Positions 41,761-50,367 of a stretch of DNA of 55,490 nucleotides are shown in pieces. The stretch's first letter is position 1. Every line of letters starts with the position of its first letter. The stretch comes from CAWELS01 sp964468205 (lineage in GTDB: Bacteria; Acidobacteriota; Terriglobia; Bryobacterales; Bryobacteraceae). The notes under the pieces were generated by a model. That model did not search any database, had not been told where the DNA came from, and worked only from the letters and a program-made list of their open reading frames with translations. A program made the translations under genes and the position numbers. The stretch is taken from positions 1-55,490 of the forward strand of contig CAYXVG010000049.1 of the NCBI GenBank assembly GCA_964468205.1, written 5' to 3'.

Positions 41761-41787
41761 GTGAGAAACGCAAAGCATGCTTCTCAC
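41761..41787. promoter_or_regulatory. Palindrome in the Memo/SDR divergent promoter
   Basis: GTGAGAA (41761-41767) and TTCTCAC (41781-41787) are perfect 7-bp inverted arms around ACGCAAAGCATGC. The site sits midway between the divergent starts at 41726 and 41815, so one bound dimer could govern both. The MarR gene at 39894 is a possible source of the regulator. Confidence 0.45.
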
Positions 41788-41814
41788 GCCGGACCGGGCA
41801 CATCCCATACAGTG

Positions 41815-42507
41815 ATGTTTGATTTCAACGGAAAGATTGCAATGGTTACGGGCGGCCGGGGCGCTCTAGGTTCGGCCGTAGTGAAGCGGTTCCGCGCCGC
41901 GGGCGCGACAGTGGCGGTGGTGGACCGGACCGGCGCCCGGGAAGGCGCGCCGTCTGGCGTGGTTCATGTGGCGGCCGATCTGGCCACGCCTGCTGGCGCG
42001 GCGTCCGCGGTCACGGAGGCCCTGGCGATCGACGGCCGGATCGACATTCTAGCGCACATTGCTGGAGGCTTCGCCGCGGCTGGCGCGGCGCACGAAACCG
42101 AGGCCGCCGTCTGGGACCGGATGATCTCGCTGAACCTGACGCTGGCACATAACATCGTCCGGGCGGTGCTGCCCGGGATGATCGAATCCGGAGCGGGGCG
42201 CATAGTGGCGGTGGGGTCCCGGGCGGGCGTCGAGCCGGCGGCCGGAATGTCGGCCTACTGCGCCTCGAAAGCAGCGCTGCACATGCTGGTGCGCTGCGCC
42301 GCCGAGGAGGTGAAGGCGACGGAGATCACGATTAACGCGGTGCTGCCCAGCATCATCGACACGCCGGCGAACCGCGCCGCAATGCCCGGCGCGGATTCAT
42401 CGAAATGGGTGACGCCGGAGGCGATCGCCGACACCATTGCGTGGCTCTGCTCGGGCGCCGCCGGCAGCGTGAATGGCGCGCTCGTGCCGGTTTATGGAAA
42501 AGTTTGA
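41815..42507 (+). CDS. Short-chain dehydrogenase/reductase
   Basis: 230 residues from the ATG at 41815; the longer reading from 41323 overlaps the Memo gene and is rejected. Classical SDR: TGGRGALG nucleotide-binding motif (about residues 12-19), AHIAGG in place of NNAG, Ser in IVAVGSRAG, and catalytic YCASK. AVVDRTG after the second strand, with Asp, suggests NAD(H) preference. Its substrate is unknown. It is followed 11 bp later by a pterin-4a-carbinolamine dehydratase gene with a strong ribosome site, so it may act on a pterin or be cotranscribed by chance. Confidence 0.88.
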   Translation: MFDFNGKIAMVTGGRGALGSAVVKRFRAAGATVAVVDRTGAREGAPSGVVHVAADLATPAGAASAVTEALAIDGRIDILAHIAGGFAAAGAAHETEAAVWDRMISLNLTLAHNIVRAVLPGMIESGAGRIVAVGSRAGVEPAAGMSAYCASKAALHMLVRCAAEEVKATEITINAVLPSIIDTPANRAAMPGADSSKWVTPEAIADTIAWLCSGAAGSVNGALVPVYGKV

Positions 42508-42518
42508 AGGAGGGAATC

Positions 42519-42818
42519 ATGGGAAACCGAGAGAGATTGAGTGAAGCCGAGATCCAGCCCGCGCTGGCGGCGCTGCCCGGCTGGTCAGTGCAAGACAAAA
42601 AGCTGCACCGGGAATATAAGTTCGAGGACTTCGTGCACGCTTTCGGATTCATGGCCACGGCGGCCATCGCCATCGAGGCGCTGAACCATCACCCCGAGTG
42701 GTCGAACGTCTGGAACCGGGTGGTGGTCGACCTCACCACGCATGACGCCGGCGGGATCACGCCGATGGATCTCGACCTGGCCCGGAAGCTCGAGGATCTG
42801 GCCCAGAAACTGTTATGA
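42519..42818 (+). CDS. phhB: Pterin-4a-carbinolamine dehydratase
   Basis: 99 residues; start at ATG 42519 with AAGGAGG at 42507-42513. PCD/DCoH fold with LPGWSVQDKKLHREYKFEDF, then AIEALNHHPEWSNVWNRVVV holding the catalytic His pair and Pro-Glu-Trp, and DLTTHDAGGITPMDLDLARK. It regenerates dihydrobiopterin after aromatic-amino-acid hydroxylation, or in many bacteria assists molybdopterin metabolism. No hydroxylase gene is near. The stop overlaps the ATG of the next gene (ATGA at 42815-42818). Confidence 0.93.
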   Translation: MGNRERLSEAEIQPALAALPGWSVQDKKLHREYKFEDFVHAFGFMATAAIAIEALNHHPEWSNVWNRVVVDLTTHDAGGITPMDLDLARKLEDLAQKLL

Positions 42819-45151
42819 GGATCCCGCGAGCCTGGCTGTTTCTCCTGCCGCTGCTGATCGTGCCGCGGCTTTTTCCCCAGGAAAGGTTTGCGGGTTCGCC
42901 GGAGTTGGACCGAATCCTCGAAAAAGCGGTGGAGGAGAGGGAAATCCCGGGCGCGGTGGTCTTGATCGGACGAAACAACACGATTCTCCACCGTGCCGCC
43001 TACGGCTACCGGGCGCTTGTCCCGCGGCGGGAGCCGATGACTGTGGAGACGATTTTCGACGCGGCGTCGATGACGAAGGTGATGGCGACGGCGCCGGCGG
43101 TGATGAAACTCGTTGAGCAAGGGCGGGTCCGGCTGAATGACAGGGTGACGGAATACCTGCCAGAATTTCAGGGCGGCGAGAGCCGCATTACGGTGCGGCA
43201 CCTGCTGACGCACTTTTCCGGACTGCGTCCGGACGTCGATCTCCAACCCAAGTGGAGCGGCTACGATACCGGCGTGAAGCTGGCGCTGGAGGACGAGCCG
43301 GTGGCGCCGCCGGGCGAGCGATTCATCTATAGCGACATCAATTACATTCTGCTGGCGGAAGTTGTGCGCGAGGTCTCCGGCCAGGCTCTGCCGGCGTTCA
43401 CGCGCGAGCATTTCTTCGAGCCGCTGGGCATGGACGAGACGATGTTCGAGCCGCCCAAGCGCCTGCTGCCGCGCATCGCTCCAACCGAGAAGATTCCCGA
43501 GTTCCCCGCCCCGCTGCGCGGGATCGTTCACGACCCGACAACGCGCTACATGGGCGGCGTGGCCGGGCACGCGGGACTGTTCACCACCGCCGGGAATGTT
43601 TCGCGGTTCGCAAGGATGCTGCTCAACCTTGGCGAGTTGGACGGGGCGCGGGTGCTGCAGCGGCTGACTGTGCGCAAGATGACCAGCCCGCAGTCGCCTG
43701 TCTACAACCCGGTGCTGCGTGGCGCCGGGTGGGACATCGACTCGCCGTATTCGACCAACCGCGGCGAACTGCTGCCGCTGGGCTCGTATGGTCACACCGG
43801 CTTCACCGGCACATCGCTGTGGGTGGATCCGGTGACCGGCTTGTGGATTGTCCTGATGACAAACCGCGTTCACCCGGACGGTGGCGGGTCGATTGTCTCC
43901 CTTCGCTCCCGCACGGCCACGGCGGCGGCGGCGGCCTTGGGAATCGACGTGCCTGGCGTATCCCTGACCGGCTACAACGAGACGACGGCCGGGGCCCGGC
44001 GGCGGACGGCCCGGAACGGCGTGGCGCTGACCGGTCTCGATGTGCTGGCGGAGGAAGAGTTCCGGCGCCTGCGGGGAAAGCGCGTCGGGCTCATCACGAA
44101 TCACACCGGGCTCAGCCACGGCAGCCGCCGCAACATTGATTTGATGATGGATGCGGGCATCGATGTGGTAGCGCTTTTCTCGCCGGAGCACGGCATCGCG
44201 GGCGGAAAGGATTCCGACGGCATCGGGCATTCGAAAGACCCAGCCACCGGTATCCCGGTCTGGAGCCTGTACCAAGGCGCGTCCCGGCGGCCGGACGCCA
44301 GGATGCTCGGCGGAGTCGACGTGCTGGTCTTCGACATCCAGGACGTCGGAGCCCGCTTCTACACCTACATGTGCACGATGCTCTACGCGATGGAGGAGGC
44401 GGCCCGGCGGGACATCGCCTTCATGGTGCTCGACCGGCCCAACCCGATCACCGGCGTCCATGTGGAGGGGCCCATGTTGGACGAGGAGTTGATGAGCTTT
44501 ATCGGGTGCGCCGCTCTGCCCTTGCGGCACGGGATGACGCTGGGGGAGATTGCCGCGATGGTCAACGGCGAGGAAAAGACAGGCGCCAAGTTGACGGTCG
44601 TGAAGATGAAGGGCTGGGAACGGGGCGACTGGTTCGATTCGACTGGACTCACCTGGACGGACCCCTCGCCGAACATGAGAAGCCTGAACGCGGCGACCCT
44701 CTATCCGGGACTCGCGATGCTCGAGGGCGGCGCGAACTACTCCGTCGGCCGCGGCACGGACAGCCCGTTCGAGCAGATTGGGGCGGGCTGGATTCGCGGC
44801 GCGGAACTCGCCTCGTGGCTCAACCGCCGGCATATTGCCGGCGTCCGCGTCTATCCGACGCGATTCCGCCCGGCGGCCTCGCACTTTTCAGGGCAATGGA
44901 TAGAGGGCGTTCGCTTCGTGATTACGGACCGGGATCTACTCAACAGCACGCGCCTCGGCCTGGAGGTGGCGGCAGCGCTGGTTCAGCTTTACCCCGGACG
45001 GACAGAGTGGTCCCGGAACGCGCGGCTGATCGGCAGCCGGGCCGTCATCAACGCGCTGCGGCGGGGAGAAGATCCAGCGGACATCGAGGAATCAATGCGG
45101 GACGAACTAGAGGCATTCCTCGAGAAACGCCAGCGGTGGCTGCTGTATTAG
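42815..45151 (+). CDS. Serine hydrolase fused to NamZ-type exo-N-acetylmuramidase (DUF1343)
   Basis: 778 residues with a signal peptide (RAWLFLLPLLIVPRLFPQ). Residues 28-385 form a beta-lactamase/penicillin-binding-like domain with SxxK (AASMTKVM, about residue 84), YxN-type YSDIN (about 171) and HTG in GHTGFTGTS (about 326). Residues 405-778 are DUF1343: KRVGLITNHTGLSHGSRRNI, ALFSPEHGIAGG, VDVLVFDIQDVGARFYTYMC, FMVLDRPNPITG and NYSVGRGTDSPF, the NamZ motifs. NamZ removes MurNAc from the non-reducing end of peptidoglycan chains, and the hydrolase half could act on the peptide. The gene is translationally coupled to phhB. Two symporter genes lie beyond, convergent. Confidence 0.93.
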   Translation: MRIPRAWLFLLPLLIVPRLFPQERFAGSPELDRILEKAVEEREIPGAVVLIGRNNTILHRAAYGYRALVPRREPMTVETIFDAASMTKVMATAPAVMKLVEQGRVRLNDRVTEYLPEFQGGESRITVRHLLTHFSGLRPDVDLQPKWSGYDTGVKLALEDEPVAPPGERFIYSDINYILLAEVVREVSGQALPAFTREHFFEPLGMDETMFEPPKRLLPRIAPTEKIPEFPAPLRGIVHDPTTRYMGGVAGHAGLFTTAGNVSRFARMLLNLGELDGARVLQRLTVRKMTSPQSPVYNPVLRGAGWDIDSPYSTNRGELLPLGSYGHTGFTGTSLWVDPVTGLWIVLMTNRVHPDGGGSIVSLRSRTATAAAAALGIDVPGVSLTGYNETTAGARRRTARNGVALTGLDVLAEEEFRRLRGKRVGLITNHTGLSHGSRRNIDLMMDAGIDVVALFSPEHGIAGGKDSDGIGHSKDPATGIPVWSLYQGASRRPDARMLGGVDVLVFDIQDVGARFYTYMCTMLYAMEEAARRDIAFMVLDRPNPITGVHVEGPMLDEELMSFIGCAALPLRHGMTLGEIAAMVNGEEKTGAKLTVVKMKGWERGDWFDSTGLTWTDPSPNMRSLNAATLYPGLAMLEGGANYSVGRGTDSPFEQIGAGWIRGAELASWLNRRHIAGVRVYPTRFRPAASHFSGQWIEGVRFVITDRDLLNSTRLGLEVAAALVQLYPGRTEWSRNARLIGSRAVINALRRGEDPADIEESMRDELEAFLEKRQRWLLY

Positions 45152-45240
45152 CGCGCACACCAACCCTTCGGCCCCCATCGCTTCGACCTGGTTCTCCGGT
45201 GAATGGCAACTGGCCCTGACAATCGGTTGAGACCTCACGG

Positions 45241-45273
45241 CGGCGCAATAGGTAATGCGAGGTAATGCGCCGG
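45241..45273. repeat. Direct and inverted repeats between convergent genes
   Basis: GGTAATGCG occurs twice in tandem (45251 and 45261), and CGGCGC (45241-45246) can pair with GCGCCG (45267-45272). This lies between the NamZ-fusion stop and the convergent 68-residue gene; it may serve as a transcript end, but no T-tract is present. Confidence 0.35.
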
Positions 45274-45356
45274 CGCCTCTCATCTGATGAATCAGGAGCT
45301 AATGGCGTCCCACCCCCTGTCGATGGGCGCCAGCAGCCGGGATTCCGGATTACCAA

Positions 45357-45563
45357 TCAGGACGAGGCAGACTTTGCCGGGGCGGCCGCTGCTTTCTTCG
45401 CGGCGGTGTTGGCCTTGATTCGTTTCTTGGCGGCCGTCATCCAGGCCGGCGGCCTTCCCCGGCGCCTGCCGCGCCCTTGCGCCAGTCTCTCAAGACTTAC
45501 AATTGCTTCTTCGAGCTGTTCACGTTCCTGGCGTAACTCAGCCAGAATTTTCGTCACATCCAT
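45357..45563 (-). CDS. Small coiled-coil protein with AT-hook-like Lys-rich tail
   Basis: 68 residues; ATG at 45563 with GGGAG upstream. The N-terminal half is a heptad-like helix (MDVTKILAELRQEREQLEEA), followed by GRGRRRGRPPAWM, an AT-hook-like R-G-R-P core, and an Ala/Lys-rich tail (AAKKRIKANTAAKKAAAAPA) resembling histone H1 tails. This type recurs in acidobacterial genomes. It likely binds DNA non-specifically and may be a small nucleoid protein or a regulator. Two perfect or near-perfect palindromes lie upstream of it. Confidence 0.65.
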   Translation of the reverse strand: MDVTKILAELRQEREQLEEAIVSLERLAQGRGRRRGRPPAWMTAAKKRIKANTAAKKAAAAPAKSASS

Positions 45564-45604
45564 TACTCACTCCCGTAGGACATCAATATACAGTTTTGCG
45601 TTCT

Positions 45605-45706
45605 GTTCTGATATCAGAACGGATAGCCTATATGGCTCCTGTTCTCGCTTTTGCAGTATGACAGCAATTTCCGGGTGATTTCAAGCTGCCGTTCTGATTT
45701 CGGAAC
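45605..45706 (-). promoter_or_regulatory. Paired operator-like palindromes GTTCTGATNTCNGAAC
   Basis: GTTCTGATATCAGAAC (45605-45620) is a perfect 16-bp palindrome; GTTCTGATTTCGGAAC (45691-45706) keeps the GTTCTGA half and GAAC end. Centres are 86 bp apart. Both lie upstream of the small coiled-coil gene (45563, minus) and after the APC permease stop. The pattern is that of two operators for one homodimeric regulator; no other copies were seen in the window. Confidence 0.5.
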
Positions 45707-45779
45707 AACCCAGCTCGAAATCTTTGCCCTCGATCCTCAAGAGCGCGCCGCCACAACTGTTCCCAACGGACATGTCCAA

Positions 45780-47156
45780 TTATACCAAAGCGCTTCGTTT
45801 CCAATAGAAATAAAAGGGGATACCGGCAAAAATCAATACCAGCCCCATCACCGATTCACGCGGAGATTCGATCATTGTCGCGATAAGGAGGCAGACGGCG
45901 CCAATACAGAAAAGTACTGGTACCAGAGGGTATCCGATGCAGCGATAAGGTCGCGGCAATCCCGGCCGTTTCTTGCGCAGCACGATCACCGCGGCGGCGG
46001 CCATCCCGTAAAGCAGCCACTCGGCGAAGATCACGTAGGTGAAAAGTTGCTCAAACCGGCCGCTCAATACAAGGATGCTGGCCAGCCCGGTAAGAGTAAA
46101 AATGGAGACGCTCGGCGTGCGGTGAACGGGATGTACGTACCCCAAAGCGCGGAAAAACAGGCCATCGCGAGCCGCGGCGTATGGGATCCGGGCGGAGGAG
46201 AGCAAGCTTCCGTTCACGGCGCCGAAGATGGAGATCATCGCGATGACGCTGACGATCGCCGCCCCGCCCGGCCCGAAGACGCGTTCCATCATGGTGGCCG
46301 CAACGCGGTCGCTGGCGGCGACATCGGCCGCGGGGAGAACGTAGAAATATCCCAAGTTGGTGATGACGTAGATGCCTAGTACGAGCAGTACTCCGCCAAT
46401 GAGGGCGCGCGGCAAATTGCGTTGGGGATCTTTGATTTCCGAAGCCACGAGAGTAGCGTTATTCCAGCCGTCGTAGGCCCAGAGCGCCCCCACGAGGGCG
46501 GCAAAGAATCCGCCGAGGCCGCCGGCGGAAGGAACAACCGAACGATAGTTGGCGACATCCCCGCCGGACCACAGGAGGCCGGCGGCGACGATCCCGCCGA
46601 TGAGCGCGACCTTGGCCGCGGTTATCGCCACCTGCACGCGCCCGCCGAGCTTGACGCCGTAGAAGTTGATTACCGCCAGAATCACGATGACGCCGATCGC
46701 CAGAAGCTGGCCCAAAGTGATCTCGAGCGGCCCTCCCTCCGGCCCGATGGGCGCGGAGATGGTGTAGACGGCCAAGTCGAGTTCGGGGATGAAGTTGGTG
46801 AGGTAGTAGACGAAGCCGGTGGTCATCGCGGCCACCGAGCCGCTGCGCCCCACCCAGGTCATCGCCCAGTTATAGAAGAAGCCCCAGAACGGACCGTAGG
46901 CTTCCTTAAGGTACACATATTCTCCGCCCGCGCGCGGCATCATCGAGGCCAGTTCCGCGTAGCTGAGCGCGCCCGCCAGCGACAACAGGCCTCCGAAGAC
47001 GAACACAAAGATCACCATCTCCGGTGAACCAACCTTCCGCACCATGCTGGAGGGTACCAGGAAGATCCCGCTGCCGATGATGGTGCCGACGACGATCGAG
47101 GTTGCGGCCCAGAAACCCAGATCACGCTTCAATTCGATCCGCTTACCGTCAGTCAT
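45780..47156 (-). CDS. APC-family amino-acid permease
   Basis: 458 residues, twelve predicted membrane helices. The first helix has the APC substrate motif GTIIGSGIFLVPSS; LSYAELASMMPRAGGEYVYL follows, then YGPFWGFFYNWAM, FYGVKLGGRVQVAITAAKVA, LWAYDGWNNATLVASEIKDP and AAARDGLFFRALGYVHPVHR. This is the LAT/APA-like group, commonly cation-coupled amino-acid uptake or antiport. Start at ATG 47156 overlaps the end of the upstream symporter gene by 8 bp, so the two are probably cotranscribed. Substrate unknown; amino acids or muropeptide-derived D-amino acids are possible in view of the NamZ gene nearby. Confidence 0.92.
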   Translation of the reverse strand: MTDGKRIELKRDLGFWAATSIVVGTIIGSGIFLVPSSMVRKVGSPEMVIFVFVFGGLLSLAGALSYAELASMMPRAGGEYVYLKEAYGPFWGFFYNWAMTWVGRSGSVAAMTTGFVYYLTNFIPELDLAVYTISAPIGPEGGPLEITLGQLLAIGVIVILAVINFYGVKLGGRVQVAITAAKVALIGGIVAAGLLWSGGDVANYRSVVPSAGGLGGFFAALVGALWAYDGWNNATLVASEIKDPQRNLPRALIGGVLLVLGIYVITNLGYFYVLPAADVAASDRVAATMMERVFGPGGAAIVSVIAMISIFGAVNGSLLSSARIPYAAARDGLFFRALGYVHPVHRTPSVSIFTLTGLASILVLSGRFEQLFTYVIFAEWLLYGMAAAAVIVLRKKRPGLPRPYRCIGYPLVPVLFCIGAVCLLIATMIESPRESVMGLVLIFAGIPFYFYWKRSALV

Positions 47157-48609
47157 GGGCAGGCTCCCGCAACAGAACCGAGGCGATCCACCCGGCGGCG
47201 AAGGTGACGGTGGTTCCGATCACCACATACCAGGTCCAGGCGATGGTCGTTCCGAATTTCACATAAATCATAGTCAGGAATCCGGCCAGCATGCCGGCCA
47301 TGGCGGCTCGTTCGCGCACCCTGGGAGCCAGCACGCCAAGCAGGAACACCCCCAGCAGGGAGCCGTAGAGCACGGAGGCGACCGAGAGCCCGGCCTCAAG
47401 CACGGACCCCCATTTTCGCGCGAGCAGGCCGATGCCGACGAGCACCACCCCCCAGACGACGGTGGCTCCCCGGCTCAGCCGCAACAGTTCCGCGTCGGAC
47501 TTGCGCCGGCGGCCGCTCAAGGCTTCAAACGGGAGGTAGAAGTCCATGATCGTCGTGGAGGCCAGGGAATTCAACGCGGCGCTCAGGTTGGACATGGCGG
47601 CAGCCAGAATCGCCGCGGTGACGAGTCCGGCCACGCCGATGGGAAGATGGTTCCAGACGAAGCTCGGGTAGATGCGGTCGAGCGGCTCCGGCGGCGGCAA
47701 CTGCGCTTGCTGGTAGTAGACGAACAAGATCGCGCCGATGGCCAGAAAGAGCGTGAACTGGAAGAAGATCACCACCCAACTGCCGAGTAGCGCCTTTCGG
47801 CTTTCCCGCTCGTTCTGCGCCGCCAGCAAGCGCTGCACCAGGAGCTGTTCGGTGCCATGGCTCGCGGTAGTGAGGAAACAGCCGCCGATCACTCCGGCCC
47901 AGAAAGTATAGGTTCGGGAGAAGAATTCGCCCGCCGGCCCGATGAAGAAGTCGAACAATTGGAATTTTCCAGCCTCGCCGGCGACGCGCGCCACTTCCGG
48001 CCATCCGCCCGGGATCTCGTTAAGGATGACGAAGAAGCTGAGAATGGCGCCGGCGACATAGAGAAACATCTGGACAACGTCGGTCCAGATGACGGCCGTC
48101 ATGCCCCCCTCGAATGTATAGAAGAGGGTGAGGGCGACGATGAGGAGGATCGAGGCGAGCTCGCCAGTGTCGAGCACGACCGAGACGACAATGGAGATCG
48201 CAAACACCCGGACGCCCTCGGCGAGCGCCCGCAGCACGAGGAAGAGACCGGCGGTGAGCTTGCGGATGCGGTCGCCAAATCGGCGTTTCATCAGCTCGTA
48301 GGCGGTGTACATCTCGCCGCGGAAATAGTGTGGAAGGAAGAGCACGGAGATTACGATGCGGGCCAGCAGGTACCCGAACACCACCTGAAGAAAACCGAAG
48401 TTGCCCGTAAATGCCAGAGCCGGGGTGCCGATGACGGTCAGAGTGCTCGTTTCCGCTGAGACGATCGAGAAGCCGATGGCCCACCAGGGAGTTTTCCGTC
48501 CACCGAGGAAATAGTCCTTGAGCGATTTTTGGCTCTTCTTGAACTGGGCCCCGAACCAGGTGATGCCAACCAGGTAGACCAGCACAACGGCGAGATCCAG
48601 ATAGCGCAT
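47149..48609 (-). CDS. Sodium:solute symporter (SSS family)
   Basis: About 486 residues from ATG at 48609 (MRYLDLAVVLVYLVGITWFG); the ATG at 48630 adds seven residues and overlaps a TATGAT -10-like stretch, so the later start is preferred. SSS hallmarks: DYFLGGRKTPWWAIGFSIVS, SAETSTLTVIGTPALAF, GGMTAVIWTDVVQMFLYV, and SNLSAALNSLASTTIMDFYL, the Na+-site helix. Twelve to thirteen membrane helices. Family members carry sugars, amino acids, sialic acid or carboxylates. It leads the APC permease and overlaps it; the pair faces the NamZ-fusion operon across about 0.6 kb. Confidence 0.93.
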   Translation of the reverse strand: MRYLDLAVVLVYLVGITWFGAQFKKSQKSLKDYFLGGRKTPWWAIGFSIVSAETSTLTVIGTPALAFTGNFGFLQVVFGYLLARIVISVLFLPHYFRGEMYTAYELMKRRFGDRIRKLTAGLFLVLRALAEGVRVFAISIVVSVVLDTGELASILLIVALTLFYTFEGGMTAVIWTDVVQMFLYVAGAILSFFVILNEIPGGWPEVARVAGEAGKFQLFDFFIGPAGEFFSRTYTFWAGVIGGCFLTTASHGTEQLLVQRLLAAQNERESRKALLGSWVVIFFQFTLFLAIGAILFVYYQQAQLPPPEPLDRIYPSFVWNHLPIGVAGLVTAAILAAAMSNLSAALNSLASTTIMDFYLPFEALSGRRRKSDAELLRLSRGATVVWGVVLVGIGLLARKWGSVLEAGLSVASVLYGSLLGVFLLGVLAPRVRERAAMAGMLAGFLTMIYVKFGTTIAWTWYVVIGTTVTFAAGWIASVLLREPAHD

Positions 48610-48918
48610 GGAATCCGGCGATTCTATCATAGGGCCGCGGTGCGCCCGCGAAGCCGCGGTTGGCGCACCCCGCTCCCGCTTCCGTCTCTAACCGGTTGCG
48701 GAACAACTATATGGCGGTGCGGACTGTCGCCCGCGCAGTCTGCGCCGCCGGGGTCTAGCCGCCGGCGTTGGGAGCGGAACCCGATTCCGGGCGAAGCGTG
48801 GAAACATAAATGCCGGGTAACACATCTAAAAACACAGGAATGGAGAATGCTAGCGCTTGCGGCGTCAGTTCTCCCAGACAACCGGAAAACGCGCGGCGGC
48901 GTCCGGTCCCGAGAAGGT

Positions 48919-48985
48919 ATCCGGCGCTTGATAGCATCCGGCGCTTGACAGGAGGTTGCGACCCGCTCTTTGATTCCGCTATACT
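48919..48985 (+). promoter_or_regulatory. Direct repeats and promoter of the TPR gene
   Basis: ATCCGGCGCTTGA is repeated exactly at 48919-48931 and 48936-48948 (17-bp period). Just downstream TTGCGA (48956-48961), an 18-bp spacer and TATACT (48980-48985) form a good promoter, with a leader of about 100 nt before the GTG at 49094. The repeats could be activator half-sites on roughly adjacent helical faces. Apart from this, 48610-49093 shows no gene. Confidence 0.5.
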
Positions 48986-49093
48986 CCCCAGTTGTCTAGT
49001 CCTTATCTGGATTCACAGTCGTTCCAGGAATCGAAACCGGCTTTGGGATAGACTGGTTTCGAGCCGAAAGAAAGTGTTCGTAGGAGGCCACGA

Positions 49094-50347
49094 GTGCTGG
49101 TAACGCTACTTAAACAATCGACGATCGCCGTAACGGTTGTCTCGCTTCTCTGTATCGCCGCATGGGGGCAAGAGAAACAGGAAAGCCCCTGGAAGGATCG
49201 AGCGGAGTACGACCTCTATAACAGCATTGTCCAAGAACAGGACCCGAACAAGAAAATTCAGCTTCTCGATAGCTACAACGAGAAGTACCCCGGATCCAAA
49301 TTCAAACTGCAGATTCAGCTCATGTATACGCTGACCTACCAGCAGTTGAAGGATGCCGACAAGATGTACGAATCGGCGCAAAAGGTCTTGGAGATGGACC
49401 CCAACAACGTCCAGGGCCTATTCTTCATCACGTCGCTGACCACCACCATGGGTAAGACCGACGCCCAGTTTCTATCCAATGGCGAGCAGGCCGCGAAAAA
49501 GCTGATCAGCGTCCTGAATGGCATGGAGAAGCCGGAGAGCATGGATCAGGCCGCCTGGACCAAGCAGAAGAATGTAATGATCACCCTGGCCCACCGCGCC
49601 CTCGGCATGATCGCCATGAACCGGAAGAATAACGCGGAGGCGGAAAAGCAATTCCGCGAGGTTCTCAATCTCGAGCCGCAAAACGGACAGATTTCTTACT
49701 GGCTCGGCTCGGTGATTCTTGGCCAGCGCGATCCCAGCAAGCAGCCGGAAGCATTCTGGCATTTTGCCCGCGCCGCAAACCTCAGCGGTGATGGCGCAAT
49801 GCCGGCCGCCGAGCGCGCGAAGGTCTCGGATTACCTGAAGGGAATTTACACCAAGTTCCACGGCGACGAGAGCGGCTTGGACGAGATTATCGCGCAAGCC
49901 GTCAAAAACCCCTTCCCTCCCTCCGGCTTCAAGGTGAAGTCCAAGGAGCAGATCGCTGTCGAGAAGGAAGAAGAGCTGCGCCGGACAAACCCCAAGCTTT
50001 ATATGTGGCGCAACGTGAAGAAGGAACTGACGGCTCCGGGTGGCAGTAGCTATTTTGCCAACCAGGTGAAGAATACGGACATGCCCTCGATGACCGGATA
50101 CCTGATCTCCCAGAGCCCGGCCCAGCGGCCCGATACCCTGGTGCTTGGCATTGAGGGCCGCAGCACGCCGGAGGTGACGCTGAAGCTTGATCAGGCGTAT
50201 CGCTACCCCGCTGGCCGCGGTACCCGGATCACGTTCAAGTGCATACCGCAGACGTTTTCACAGCAGCCGTTCAATATCGGCTTCGAGTGCCAGCAGGACA
50301 GTATTCAGGGCTGGCCTCCACCACCGAGCCGCCAGACCACTCGCTAG
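49094..50347 (+). CDS. Exported tetratricopeptide repeat protein
   Basis: 417 residues; GTG start at 49094 fixed by AGGAGG at 49082-49087. Signal peptide (IAVTVVSLLCIAAWGQ), then helical repeats: EYDLYNSIVQEQDPNKKIQL, QLMYTLTYQQLKDADKMYES and NAEAEKQFREVLNLEPQNGQ, the last with a clear TPR (LNLEPQN). The C-terminal part (LVLGIEGRSTPEVTLKLDQA, GTRITFKCIPQTFSQQPFNI) is beta-rich. This layout is common in Acidobacteria as a periplasmic protein of unknown role. The promoter and leader are well defined and it appears monocistronic. Confidence 0.82.
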   Translation: MLVTLLKQSTIAVTVVSLLCIAAWGQEKQESPWKDRAEYDLYNSIVQEQDPNKKIQLLDSYNEKYPGSKFKLQIQLMYTLTYQQLKDADKMYESAQKVLEMDPNNVQGLFFITSLTTTMGKTDAQFLSNGEQAAKKLISVLNGMEKPESMDQAAWTKQKNVMITLAHRALGMIAMNRKNNAEAEKQFREVLNLEPQNGQISYWLGSVILGQRDPSKQPEAFWHFARAANLSGDGAMPAAERAKVSDYLKGIYTKFHGDESGLDEIIAQAVKNPFPPSGFKVKSKEQIAVEKEEELRRTNPKLYMWRNVKKELTAPGGSSYFANQVKNTDMPSMTGYLISQSPAQRPDTLVLGIEGRSTPEVTLKLDQAYRYPAGRGTRITFKCIPQTFSQQPFNIGFECQQDSIQGWPPPPSRQTTR

Positions 50348-50367
50348 TAGTTGTTGCTGCCGGCCGG

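Noticed and set aside
42689..44884. 731-codon minus-strand open frame
   Set aside because: It lies opposite the serine hydrolase-NamZ gene, whose motifs are unmistakable. The His/Arg/Pro-rich product has no motifs.
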